In this document: one piece after another, positions 16,064 to 24,762 of the stretch
How the letters are laid out: the number at the start of each line of letters is the position of its first letter
Numbering within the stretch: position 1 is the first letter of the stretch
Origin: DASXZH01 sp036502005
GTDB lineage: Bacteria > Armatimonadota > Fimbriimonadia > Fimbriimonadales > Fimbriimonadaceae
Reading direction: 5' to 3'
Length of the DNA: 41,768 nucleotides
Assembly (NCBI GenBank): GCA_036502005.1
Contig: DASXZH010000025.1
Span: 1 to 41,768, forward strand
Notes under the pieces: generated by a model
The model's database searches: none
What the model was told of the DNA's origin: nothing
What the model saw: the letters and a program-made list of their open reading frames with translations, nothing else
Translations under genes and position numbers: made by a program

Positions 16064-16998
16064 CTGTAGGTTGATGCGGCGGACGTCGTCTTAAACAGAG
16101 CGCTAGCTGCAATGCCGTAGTACCAGTTGGTTCCAACAGCAAGCTGGCTCGGGCCCATCGCCTTGGCGTGGCCATCAACAAACGCTGTGGTTGCTAGACC
16201 GCCGCCCGTCGTCTGGGATGCGTTTCGACGAAAAGCTACGCCGCCCGTATAGGCGCCGTTAACATAGCTGCCTTGGAGGTATCCAGTAGCCGAGACGAAC
16301 GATACAACCTTAGTGTTGAAGATCGTTCCCGAGCCCCATCCTCCCCAACACAAATTGGGCAAGTCATTGCAGTCAGGAGAATCAACACCATAGTTAATGT
16401 CAACACCGTCTGGTGTTCCGGTTCCGATTCCGACAACTGACGGAGGACCAGGAACTAACTCATTTTCGGCAAAGCTCTCGACTGCCATTACCATATCAGA
16501 TGGCCGTGACACGGACGTAAGAGCACTGCTCGAATAGGTGTAGGTGGACTTTGCCACGGTTTGAATCGGGCTCATCAATTGATAGTCGTACTGGAATTCA
16601 GCCGCATAAGCGTTGAAATCGTTCTGGAACTGCGCGCCGAACGGGTTGCCGGTGGTTCCCGATCCCAAGATAGGATCGATCAGGATGTCGGTGTTCTTTG
16701 TATAAGGAACAATGACATAGCTCCACGGCCACATTGTCTCAGCCGAAGCACCGGAGCCGAAATACAGGGGGCCGGCATTTCCGCCAGTCCAAGTTATATC
16801 CAGCGGGCCGTTATCGTCGTAGTCGTTCGCATACATCAAAACGGCTAGACCGATTTGCTTTGTATTGCTAAGAGCAGCAGCACCTTTCGCAGCCAGTTTG
16901 GCCTGCGCAAAAACAGGGAAAAGAATAGCGGCTAGGATAGCGATAATCGCAATAACCACCAAAAGTTCAATAAGCGTAAATGCACGCTTCTTATTCAT
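16048..16998 (-). CDS. Pseudopilin-like secreted protein, cassette C
   Basis: A 316-residue protein. The leader MNKKRA precedes FTLIELLVVIAIIAILAA and ILFPVFAQAKLAAKG. The body shares VLMYANDYDD and the C-terminal TTAFVDGHAKAMGPSQLAVG motif with cassette B, and ends YRWWQY. The ATG has GGAGG four bases upstream. Its leader differs from those of A and B, so it may be controlled separately. It is first in a three-gene operon with two lipoproteins and is divergent from sulfotransferase paralogs 3 and 4. Confidence 0.87.
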   Translation of the reverse strand: MNKKRAFTLIELLVVIAIIAILAAILFPVFAQAKLAAKGAAALSNTKQIGLAVLMYANDYDDNGPLDITWTGGNAGPLYFGSGASAETMWPWSYVIVPYTKNTDILIDPILGSGTTGNPFGAQFQNDFNAYAAEFQYDYQLMSPIQTVAKSTYTYSSSALTSVSRPSDMVMAVESFAENELVPGPPSVVGIGTGTPDGVDINYGVDSPDCNDLPNLCWGGWGSGTIFNTKVVSFVSATGYLQGSYVNGAYTGGVAFRRNASQTTGGGLATTAFVDGHAKAMGPSQLAVGTNWYYGIAASALFKTTSAASTYRWWQY

Positions 16999-17212
16999 AA
17001 GGCCTCCGAATATATAAAAAAGGATGTTCTCATTAAGAGATAACGAAGGGTCGTCACTTCTTAACGGAATTCACCCCAATTCCATTCTACAACACATTCT
17101 GCAGAATAGGCCTCACTAGTGCAAAAACTCGTTATAATACGCAAAATCGCGTGGTCATCTTAAGACGTAGTGGATAAGTAGTGTAGCGAACCAGCAATGA
17201 ACGGAGCCTTAA

Positions 17213-19060
17213 ATAGAAGCAAACGAATCCCACTTTGAAGCCGCGCAGCAATCCTTTGCAGAAGGACGCATGGCGGAGGCGGAGCAACTTTCCAACCAGA
17301 CCTTGGCTGCAGATCCAAATCACGCTGGAGCAAAACTTATGCTGGTCCGTCTGGCGGCTGCCCAAAGCAGTCCTGCGCTTGCCGAACAAAAGCTAAGGCA
17401 AGTTGTTGCCGCTCATCCCGATTCTTTCGAAGGACTCATGACGCTGGCTTGGCGACTTTGTTGGGAAGGCGACGTCGACGAAGCTATTTCCTTTTGCAAG
17501 CGAGCCCTACAACTTCGTCCCAACTCCAGCCCTCCCCACTATCAATTAGGCTGCTGCTATAACCGCAAAGGAAGGCACGCCGAGGCGCTGCTGTGCTTCG
17601 AAAAGTCGCTGGCAATAAATCCTTCCGCCGCCATCGCCCATCACCAGCGGGGTGTTGCCCTCCGCGCTTTGAACCGAGTTCCAGAAGCTGCTGAAGCCTT
17701 CGAGAAAGCGTTATCTCTCGATCCGAAACTCGCTGCCGCATATGAAGATATGGGCGAGATTTATCTTGAGCATGGAAACGTGGGCGGCGCCATCTCTTGC
17801 TTCAAAAAGTTTTATCAACTCGAACCACGTTCGGCGAAAGGCTCGTACCTCCTTGGGCGAGCGCTGGTTGAAGAGCGGAGGTATGAGGAGGCAGATCGAG
17901 CTCTTCGGCAAGCTTTTGCGATTGACCCTAAAATGGTGGCGGCAAGAATATTGCTTGCGCGATCTTTACAGAATCGCGGACAAGCGGCGCTCGCGGAAAC
18001 TGAATTAAAAAAAGCGATGGCGATCGATCCTTACCGGCCCGACCTTTACTGCACAGTGGTCATGGGAACGAAAATCACCCCCCAAGATGGCGAAATGATT
18101 GCATCCATGGTGCGGCTTTCAAAAGAACCGTGGTTGAGCCCAGCGGCTACAAGTACCTTGCACTTTGCACTTGGAAAAGCTTATGACGACTTGGGCGAAT
18201 ACCAGAAGGCAATAAAGAGTTTTGATTCGGCCAACGAATTGCAAGAGCGTTTGAAGCCGGGGAAGTTCGACTCCGTGAAACTCAAGTCCACCGTCGATGA
18301 AGCAATTGCGTGGTTTACAAATGAGCGGATGCAGAGCTACACAAAGTTCGGGTCGGATAGCGAAAAGCCTGTCTTTATCGTCGGCATGCCGCGCTCGGGC
18401 ACTACCTTGTTAGAGCAGATTGTCTCCAGCCATACTGATGTATCTGCGGCCGGGGAGTTGGGCGTTATGAACGCCATGCTTGAAGGGCCCTTTAACCAAG
18501 AATCTCCTAAAGAGTCTGAAGTCCAAGCAATCGTGCAGAAGTATCTAACAAGCTTAGAAAAATCAGCCAATCCCGACTCCAGTCGAATTACCGAAAAGAC
18601 GCCCGGAAATTACGAAGTTCTGGGCCCGATTCTAGCAACATTCCCAAGGGCCAAAGTCTTGCATTGCCGGCGACACCCCGTAGACAATTGCATCTCCCTG
18701 TATACGACCCCGTTTATGGCGCCCACTTTCGCTCACAACAAGAAATCTTTAGTCTTTGCCTACAAGCAATATCTGCGGATAATGGAGCATTGGAAAAGCG
18801 TCCTTCCTCCGGGAACCATCCTCGACGTTAACTATGAAGACGTCGTTCGTGATCGCGAACCCATTGTTCGTCAAGTGCTAGAGCACCTGGGCCTTGAATG
18901 GGATGAAGCCTGTATGCACCACGACAAGAACGAGAACGCAATTTCCACTCCCAGCCTATGGCAAGCGCGACAGCCGATTTTTACAAGCTCGGTGGCTCGT
19001 TGGAAGAACTACGAACCTTGGCTCGGCCCGCTCGCCGAGCTTTTGGAGCTTGATTATTAA
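17213..19060 (+). CDS. TPR-repeat sulfotransferase, paralog 3
   Basis: TPR helices fill residues ~1-340. The sulfotransferase domain has GMPRSGTTLLEQIVSSH (about 18383) and LHCRRHPVDNCISLYTT for PAPS, then SLWQARQPIF and YEPWLGPL. The nearest ATG (17270) would cut the first TPR helix in half, although AAGGA lies just before it. Homology to paralogs 1 and 4 runs upstream (HFEAAQQSFAEGR) to a TAA at 17210. The only codon there matching the paralogs' N-terminal length is ATA at 17213, with GGAG seven bases before. I place the start there with doubt; the safe minimum is 17270-19060 (596 residues). A TATAAT at 17133-17138 may be the promoter. The 3' end overlaps paralog 4. Confidence 0.8.
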   Translation: MEANESHFEAAQQSFAEGRMAEAEQLSNQTLAADPNHAGAKLMLVRLAAAQSSPALAEQKLRQVVAAHPDSFEGLMTLAWRLCWEGDVDEAISFCKRALQLRPNSSPPHYQLGCCYNRKGRHAEALLCFEKSLAINPSAAIAHHQRGVALRALNRVPEAAEAFEKALSLDPKLAAAYEDMGEIYLEHGNVGGAISCFKKFYQLEPRSAKGSYLLGRALVEERRYEEADRALRQAFAIDPKMVAARILLARSLQNRGQAALAETELKKAMAIDPYRPDLYCTVVMGTKITPQDGEMIASMVRLSKEPWLSPAATSTLHFALGKAYDDLGEYQKAIKSFDSANELQERLKPGKFDSVKLKSTVDEAIAWFTNERMQSYTKFGSDSEKPVFIVGMPRSGTTLLEQIVSSHTDVSAAGELGVMNAMLEGPFNQESPKESEVQAIVQKYLTSLEKSANPDSSRITEKTPGNYEVLGPILATFPRAKVLHCRRHPVDNCISLYTTPFMAPTFAHNKKSLVFAYKQYLRIMEHWKSVLPPGTILDVNYEDVVRDREPIVRQVLEHLGLEWDEACMHHDKNENAISTPSLWQARQPIFTSSVARWKNYEPWLGPLAELLELDY

Positions 19061-20897
19061 TGCCTTAGCACTGCTTGAAAGTGCGCAGCAGTCGCTGGTG
19101 CAAAGAGACCTCAAGGAAGCGGAGGCTCTTTGCCAACAAGCCCTTGCATTGGATCCCGATATCTGTGGGGCAAAGCTGATGCTTGCCAGGATTGCCGCAA
19201 GTACCGGGCGTATCCCCCTTGCAGCAGAACTTTTGCGAGAGGTCGTGGCTCAAGATCCGGAAAGTTTTGATGCCTTGATGGCTCTTGCACCCTTGACCGA
19301 AGACAGCGCTGAATCTGTGAGCGTGGCCCAAAAAGCGGCCAAACTTCGCCCAGAAGTTGGGTTTGCACACTATCAGTTAGGCCGATCCTATTTGCGCGCG
19401 GGAAACCACGAGTTGGCTGTAAAAAGCTTAAGGAGGGCGGCTCAGATAGATTCAAATGCCGCTCCCGTGTACCACTACCTGGGAGTCGCACTCCACCGAT
19501 CCCGTAAGTTGCCTGAAGCCGCCGAATCGTTTCAGAAATCTATTGCTTTGAATCCGATGCAAGCAGGCTCGTATGCCGAACTCGGCCATCTTTTTTTGGA
19601 AATGGCGAAAATCGAAGACGCGGCAATCTGCTACCACCAAGTTGCAATGTATGAAAAGAATCCAGCACTCTCTGCATATTTTGGAGGGCTCGCATTCATT
19701 TATGACGGCAAGCTTCTAGACGCCGAGCAGCATCTGCGAAAGGCTTTAACTCTTAACCATTCCCTATCAGAGGCGCACGTTCAGTTAGCTTTCGTGCTGC
19801 AACATAGCGGCCGGTTTGAAGAGGCGCACGAGGCCCTTCAAAAATCTCTGGACCTAGACTTGCCCCAAACGGTCATCGCGCAGCGCAACATTGCCGCGAG
19901 TAAGACCCTCTCGGATTCAGACCAGAATCTAATTGAGCAGCTTGAGCAGTCACTCGAGGAAACGCCTGAGGCGGAACGTCACCTCACTCACTACACTCTC
20001 GGAAAAGCCTACGACGACTTGGGCCAGTACGAGAGGGCCATGCAGCATTTTGTTCAGGCCAACGAGCTTGCACAAAAAAGGCTTGTGGAAAGAGGAAAAA
20101 TCTTCGATCGCTCCGAAATGCGCTCCGCAGTTAACGACAGTATCGCCCTGTTTTCCGCCGCTTTTTTCGAAAAGAGCAAAGACTTAGGCGTAGAGTCCCG
20201 CAAGCCTATTTTCATCGTTGGAATGCCGCGTTCGGGAACGACGTTGGTGGAACAAATCCTTTCGAGCCATCCACTTGTCGGCGCAGCCGGCGAGATAGGA
20301 ATGTTCACCACTATGAACAATGCCCCGTTTCGATCTGACGGCGTTCTGCAAGAGGCCAAACAAGTTAAAGCCTTAGCTGAGAAACTGCTCGGCAGACTCG
20401 AGGCCGCTGCTCCGGATAGGCCTTTTGTCACCGAGAAAACTCCCAATAACTATATGGTTCTTGGCCCTATTCATGCGGCTTTTCCCAATGCTCGAATCAT
20501 CCACTGCCGCCGCAACGCTTTAGACACTTGCCTATCCATTTACACCACAACGTTTATGCATGAGCCGGAATTCTCTCATGTTCAAGCAGACCTCGTTTTT
20601 GCCTATCGGGAATATGAACGGATTTTCAGGCATTGGCGGAAGGTATTGGGTCCGGAAACGTTAGTCGAAATCGACTATGCAGACCTTATCGCTGACCGTG
20701 AGCCGGTTATCCGGCGCGTGCTGGAATTCTTAGGGGTCGATTGGAGCGACAACTGCATGCGCCACGAAGATAACGAGCACCCGATTTCCACACCGAGCAT
20801 GTGGCAGGCCCGTCAACCCATCTACACCCGTTCCTTGGATCGTGGGAAGAACTATCTTCCCTGGCTTGGCGCTTTAGCCGAGTTAGATAACGCCTAG
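19050..20897 (+). CDS. TPR-repeat sulfotransferase, paralog 4
   Basis: About 615 residues: TPR region 1-~360 (LALLESAQQSLVQRDLKEAE at the start), then the sulfotransferase domain with GMPRSGTTLVEQILSSH (about 20222), IHCRRNALDTCLSIYTT, and the end block SMWQARQPIY with YLPWLGALAE. It starts within the last codons of paralog 3, so translation is coupled. TTG at 19050 is the nearest accepted start, but GGAG (19045-19048) is only one base away. ATT at 19053 or 19056 is better spaced, and no ATG fits. The frame is also open far upstream, in overlap with paralog 3, which I treat as a shadow. Paralogs 3 and 4 look like a tandem duplication. Confidence 0.82.
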   Translation: MIINALALLESAQQSLVQRDLKEAEALCQQALALDPDICGAKLMLARIAASTGRIPLAAELLREVVAQDPESFDALMALAPLTEDSAESVSVAQKAAKLRPEVGFAHYQLGRSYLRAGNHELAVKSLRRAAQIDSNAAPVYHYLGVALHRSRKLPEAAESFQKSIALNPMQAGSYAELGHLFLEMAKIEDAAICYHQVAMYEKNPALSAYFGGLAFIYDGKLLDAEQHLRKALTLNHSLSEAHVQLAFVLQHSGRFEEAHEALQKSLDLDLPQTVIAQRNIAASKTLSDSDQNLIEQLEQSLEETPEAERHLTHYTLGKAYDDLGQYERAMQHFVQANELAQKRLVERGKIFDRSEMRSAVNDSIALFSAAFFEKSKDLGVESRKPIFIVGMPRSGTTLVEQILSSHPLVGAAGEIGMFTTMNNAPFRSDGVLQEAKQVKALAEKLLGRLEAAAPDRPFVTEKTPNNYMVLGPIHAAFPNARIIHCRRNALDTCLSIYTTTFMHEPEFSHVQADLVFAYREYERIFRHWRKVLGPETLVEIDYADLIADREPVIRRVLEFLGVDWSDNCMRHEDNEHPISTPSMWQARQPIYTRSLDRGKNYLPWLGALAELDNA

Positions 20898-20964
20898 TTT
20901 GAAGTGATCGGGTTAGGAGGGAGACGTTAAAATAAAGCCCCTTAACATTCCCGCAGCTACAAAT

Positions 20965-21017
20965 CTCTCCCGGTTGGAGAGGTCGGTGAGTCCGCGAACC
21001 GGGAGAGGTGCGAGCCA
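20965..21017. repeat. Interspersed palindromic repeat, copy 2
   Basis: CTCTCCCGGTT (20965-20975) and AACCGGGAGAG (20997-21007) make a perfect 11-bp stem around GGAGAGGTCGGTGAG. It matches the repeat at 119-166. Confidence 0.75.
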
Positions 21018-21122
21018 CATACCTTTGAAACTAGCGAACTGAACCTAATTTTGACGCCTATGCGTTAAGAGCCTGGCATTGTGGCATCCGCACTGTGAGT
21101 GCCGGAATACTTGGTTCGCCTC

Positions 21123-21241
21123 ATGCCGAAGGCATTAAACCTGGGTAGCCGGTGGTTGAGCCCTGAAGAGTGACGAAGTCACGAAATCGAGCGACACCAC
21201 CGGACAGCGCCCAAACCAGCCTCCGCACCCCGGAGGGGTGC
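21123..21241. repeat. Cluster of GAA/GGA-triloop hairpins
   Basis: ATGCC-GAA-GGCAT (21123-21135), GTGAC-GAA-GTCAC (21170-21182) enclosed by CCGGTGGT (21149-21156) and ACCACCGG (21196-21203), and GCACCCC-GGA-GGGGTGC (21225-21241) are all perfect stems. The arrangement resembles a folded composite repeat. Similar but simpler hairpins occur at 15375 and 27170. Confidence 0.7.
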
Positions 21242-21264
21242 TACAAAACTCTGTACCCCCAAAC

Positions 21265-22359
21265 TTAACTTGCCCGAACGAGCGTCGATCCGCAACTGGT
21301 GCGAACGCGCAACTTCATCGGCAAATGAACATCTCGATAAGGTTCCTTCCGATGGCTCTCAATGCGCTCCAACACGATATCGCAGGCGACGCGGCCCATT
21401 TCCACATAAGGCTGTTCCATTGTCGTCAAACCGATCGCCGAAAGTAGTCCCGGCTGAGCGCCGCCAAACCCAACCATCGCCAGGTCATCCGGAACTCTGC
21501 GGCCATAGGCGGCTAAGAATGAGATCATGTGGGCCGCCGTTTCATCGTTTGCACAAAGGGCCGCCGTCGGCCAAGTGTCCTTAGCAAGTTCGCTCCAAGC
21601 TCGCTGCATCGTTTCAGGAAGATCCGAGACAGAGCCCAGGGTAGCCCAAGTCCAATAGGGCTCAATCCCCGCATCGCGGCAGAACTTCTTAAAGCCGTAA
21701 CGACGGGCCGCCGTAGTCTCAAACGCGCCATCCCCTACGAAAGCCAGCTTTCGATGCCCAACCTCATAGAGGTGCTTCGCAGCCAGATACCCGGCTTCCG
21801 CATCTTGGAACCCGACAAAATCGCTTTCAAATCCATTCACCCGACGGTCCAACAACAGAACGGGAACGTGTTTTCTGGCTTCAACCAAGAGATCCAGAGA
21901 GACCATTCTTGGAGGCCACAAGAGGAGGGCTGCAAGCCGATCGGTCGGAGGCGCCAAATCGTCCTCGTCATGCTTATACGGGTCCAGTTCGAAACGATGA
22001 TAGTTAGACCAGATCAGCCGGTGGGCAGATCTTCGCTGTGTGAGCAACTCGCTGAGGCCGTTTGCGATTAGAGATCGGGCAAAAGGGTCCGTTGGCTCCG
22101 AGGCAAATAGCCCAATGCTGTGGTCTTTTATTAAAGACTTCTCGCCCGCATAAGCGCGGTGCCCGCGCTGGCGACTTACTAAACCTTCGGCGGCAAGCAG
22201 GTTCAGTGCCCGCCTTACCGTTGCACGGTGGATCTCAAACTCGGCAACTAGAGCCCGCTCCGAAGGCAACGGCGACTTGGCCGTGTAAGTGCCATCTTTA
22301 ATTCTTCGCCTTAGCTCTTCGGCAACCTCGCGGTACGGTCTTGGCATCCTCTCACACAA
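21265..22359 (-). CDS. GntR/LacI hybrid (AraR-like) transcription regulator
   Basis: 364 residues. A GntR winged helix-turn-helix occupies ~5-70 (REVAEELRRRIKDGTYTA, PSERALVAEF, TVRRALNLLAAEGLV). A LacI-type periplasmic-binding-like sensor fills ~78-360, with VGFQDAEAGYLAAKHLYEVG and CANDETAAHM. This is the domain order of Bacillus AraR, which binds a sugar and leaves DNA. The start is GTG 22359 or ATG 22347; both follow a good promoter. It lies 73 bp after the rhamnosidase gene on the same strand, and its operator lies over its own promoter, so autoregulation is likely. I infer control of rhamnoside or plant-glycan use. Confidence 0.9.
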   Translation of the reverse strand: MCERMPRPYREVAEELRRRIKDGTYTAKSPLPSERALVAEFEIHRATVRRALNLLAAEGLVSRQRGHRAYAGEKSLIKDHSIGLFASEPTDPFARSLIANGLSELLTQRRSAHRLIWSNYHRFELDPYKHDEDDLAPPTDRLAALLLWPPRMVSLDLLVEARKHVPVLLLDRRVNGFESDFVGFQDAEAGYLAAKHLYEVGHRKLAFVGDGAFETTAARRYGFKKFCRDAGIEPYWTWATLGSVSDLPETMQRAWSELAKDTWPTAALCANDETAAHMISFLAAYGRRVPDDLAMVGFGGAQPGLLSAIGLTTMEQPYVEMGRVACDIVLERIESHRKEPYRDVHLPMKLRVRTSCGSTLVRAS

Positions 22360-22382
22360 CCATTATTGAAGGCACTTTAAAC

Positions 22383-22423
22383 ATTATACCACTCAATTGT
22401 GTACCACACAACCAAATGGTATA
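22383..22423 (-). promoter_or_regulatory. Regulator promoter overlaid by a nested dyad operator
   Basis: On the minus strand TTGTGT (22406-22411) and TATAAT (22383-22388, preceded by TG as an extended -10) are 17 bp apart. Two inverted repeats share one centre at 22404: inner TTGTG/CACAA (22397-22401, 22407-22411) and outer TATACCA/TGGTATA (22385-22391, 22417-22423). A dimeric repressor bound here would cover both promoter boxes. Confidence 0.75.
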
Positions 22424-22432
22424 TCTGGCATT

Positions 22433-24715
22433 TCAGTTAGGCAGTGTTATCGAGAAGGAAGCTCCATGCTCATGCCCCGCAACCCTTGCCTTGACGCCAT
22501 CTGGAAGGACGACGCTGAGTAAAACGCCATTGGTTCTTTGCTTAACACTAACCTTAATGTCGCCATGAGGAGTTGGTACAACTCCGGATGCCCATTTGAG
22601 TCCGCAGAGTTCCGGAGCGATATCGCAGGTGGCAAATCCTACGGCCGTCGGCCTTACGCCAAGAATCCGCTCTGTTAAGAAGTTGGTAGACCCCGCTGAC
22701 CAGCCGTGGCACAAACTTACAAAGTAACCGGTGCCGTCGTCGGCCTGAAGGTGGGCATGGAAGTTATCCTTCTCCCAACTCGGATCGTACCCTTCCCAAA
22801 AGGTGGTCGCGCCATCGTGAATCATGCCGCCCCAATAGGACCTCACGAAATCCAAAGCTTCTTGCGTGTGTCCGCTCATGCTCATCGCATAGATCACATA
22901 GTTGTTGTAATAGGGCGTCGCCATGATATTCCAAGCCGGCGATTTGGGGTTCAAAACCGCGTTCCAAATAGCTGACGTCTGCTCCGGTGTTGCCACTCCG
23001 GAATAGATGGCCATGCTGTTGTCTTGCCTGCGATCGCTAAAGGTGCTCGCACCGGAGCCAAAGTGGGCTTGGGCCGTTTTCGTTAACTCATCAGCCCAAG
23101 CGTTATACTTATCGGCATTGGCCGTATCGCCCATCGACTTCAGAAGGAACGATGCCTCCCGCAGGGCTTTCACAAAAAAGAAGTGAGTTGCCGCACGGGC
23201 TTGGGGGGTGTCCTTATCGAACTCGGGCGCCCAATCCACAAACGGCCACTTCCCTTTCTTGTTCGCAAAAAACCCTGAGTCGTCCAACTCGGCCCGAAAG
23301 TATTCCAGCAAGGAAATCAACGCATCGTGCTGCTGATTGATGTAGTCCTGATCGCCAACATGGCGGTAGAAGTCGGCCAGCCCGCATACCCATGCGCAGG
23401 AGTAGCCGGGGATGTCGTTCACATGGTCATTCGGAAGCTCTGTAAACGGCTTGCCGCCTTGCGCATCGGAACGCAGCAAACTCAGCGTGTGCTCCATCAA
23501 AAACTTGTCGGCAAAGACGTTGTTAATTACTTCGCCGGAAACGTGAAGATCGCCCATCCATCGCATGCGGTCGCGCTTAGGGGCATCCCAAATGTCTTGC
23601 TGCATGCAGGAGTGAGCCGTGTAAGCCCCCGTGTACCAAATCTTGGTGAGAAGGGGATCGGAGCAATCGAAGCTTCCCTTGTACTCCACCGGATAGTAAA
23701 GATGGTCATACGAAACCTTGATGTTCACCTTCTTTTCTGAGGCTGGGAAAATGAGGGCGGCGTAGCGGCAGGCAGTATAGGTGCTGTAGCCGGGTTTATC
23801 TGGCGAGATGTCAACCGTGGTGGTAGTCCAAGGTCGCACAATTGCCTCGCTGCTCGATTCACCGGTTCCGATTTGGAGTTGGACAGCGAACTCCGCGTTG
23901 ATCTGAACCCTACCCGTAAGCTCCTTGCCAAAGTCGACCACAACACCCCAATCGCCTTCGCCCTGCAGGTTTGTAATACGTAGCGTGCCATTGGTGTCCA
24001 GCCAGCGCAAAGCCCTAATATCGCCAGGCTTTGTTATCCCGGAAAACAACACAGGCCTTAACGATAAATGCTGAAGGTACGGCGCGGCGGCCCGAACCTC
24101 AACCGGCCAGCCCTGCAGCTTGCTTCCCCAGGGATCCCCCCCTACGGAAGCGATCCGCAAAGCGCCCGTCCAACCGGCATCGCTGTAGGTGGGGAGCATC
24201 CAGTCTGCGGGCGGCTGCGTCTCCATTTGCCGCCAGTTGTAATCGGTAAACAGAACCGGCTTGCCGTCGATCTCGAGCCTGGCCAAGATGCCCGCCGCGC
24301 TGGAATCGTTCGTGCCAATGATGGCGATCACGTTCGTGCCCTTCTGCAAGTATTGGCCCACATCGTAGTGGTGAACCTGGGCCCACAGATAGTCGGTGTC
24401 CTTGCCCTTTTCGGTCTTGCCAACCTCGTGGCCGTTTACGTAAGCATCAAAATAATTATCGGCGGTGGCGTAGAGCGTGGCATGCGCGGGCGCATCGGTC
24501 AGCTCGAAGGACTTGCGAAACCAAACAGTTTGATTATCCTTCGTCTCCCGAGTCCAAACCCAATCCGCATCCGGAGGAAGTTTTACAGCTTCCGTGTTCA
24601 GTTTCGGAACCGGAAATCCATAAGTTGGATCGATGGTCGGCGGCTTGCTTTGTGGAAAACTTAGAGTAGAAACGAGAAGAACGAGTAGGCAGCATTGCGC
24701 TCGGTGAAGGCTCAT
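22433..24715 (-). CDS. Secreted GH78-type alpha-L-rhamnosidase
   Basis: 760 residues. A signal peptide (1-~22) is followed by beta-sandwich domains of the rhamnosidase N-terminal type (WFRKSFEL, then YVNGHEVG) and by an alpha-barrel catalytic domain from ~340. The conserved block is DAPKRDRMRWMGDL (~378); most GH78 enzymes have an RDE-type acid here, so this is the KRDR variant. TTFWEGYDP (~638) carries the expected second catalytic Glu. The C-terminus is a small beta domain (GDIKVSVKQRTNGVLLSV). It should cut terminal rhamnose from plant or microbial glycans outside the cytoplasm. It lies upstream of the AraR-like regulator. Substrate and activity are inferred. Confidence 0.88.
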   Translation of the reverse strand: MSLHRAQCCLLVLLVSTLSFPQSKPPTIDPTYGFPVPKLNTEAVKLPPDADWVWTRETKDNQTVWFRKSFELTDAPAHATLYATADNYFDAYVNGHEVGKTEKGKDTDYLWAQVHHYDVGQYLQKGTNVIAIIGTNDSSAAGILARLEIDGKPVLFTDYNWRQMETQPPADWMLPTYSDAGWTGALRIASVGGDPWGSKLQGWPVEVRAAAPYLQHLSLRPVLFSGITKPGDIRALRWLDTNGTLRITNLQGEGDWGVVVDFGKELTGRVQINAEFAVQLQIGTGESSSEAIVRPWTTTTVDISPDKPGYSTYTACRYAALIFPASEKKVNIKVSYDHLYYPVEYKGSFDCSDPLLTKIWYTGAYTAHSCMQQDIWDAPKRDRMRWMGDLHVSGEVINNVFADKFLMEHTLSLLRSDAQGGKPFTELPNDHVNDIPGYSCAWVCGLADFYRHVGDQDYINQQHDALISLLEYFRAELDDSGFFANKKGKWPFVDWAPEFDKDTPQARAATHFFFVKALREASFLLKSMGDTANADKYNAWADELTKTAQAHFGSGASTFSDRRQDNSMAIYSGVATPEQTSAIWNAVLNPKSPAWNIMATPYYNNYVIYAMSMSGHTQEALDFVRSYWGGMIHDGATTFWEGYDPSWEKDNFHAHLQADDGTGYFVSLCHGWSAGSTNFLTERILGVRPTAVGFATCDIAPELCGLKWASGVVPTPHGDIKVSVKQRTNGVLLSVVLPDGVKARVAGHEHGASFSITLPN

Positions 24716-24751
24716 AAGATAAATGTTAGCCTATCCGATGCAATTACCAGG

Positions 24752-24757
24752 TTTAAT
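24752..24757 (+). promoter_or_regulatory. -10 box of the MCE gene
   Basis: TTTAAT ends five bases before the ATG at 24763, and no ribosome site is present, so the transcript is probably leaderless. Confidence 0.35.
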
Positions 24758-24762
24758 TAAGT

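Larger units (their letters stand above)
20898..21264. other. Intergenic hairpin-cluster region
   Basis: No supported gene. It holds the second copy of the 119-166 repeat and a cluster of triloop hairpins at 21123-21241, listed separately. Confidence 0.6.

Noticed and set aside
18894..19049. In-frame upstream extension of sulfotransferase paralog 4
   Set aside because: It lies in another frame of the conserved C-terminus of paralog 3 and has no homology to TPR proteins.
24068..24664. Plus-strand frame of 198 codons inside the rhamnosidase gene
   Set aside because: Antisense shadow of a well-supported gene, rich in Arg, Pro and Leu.
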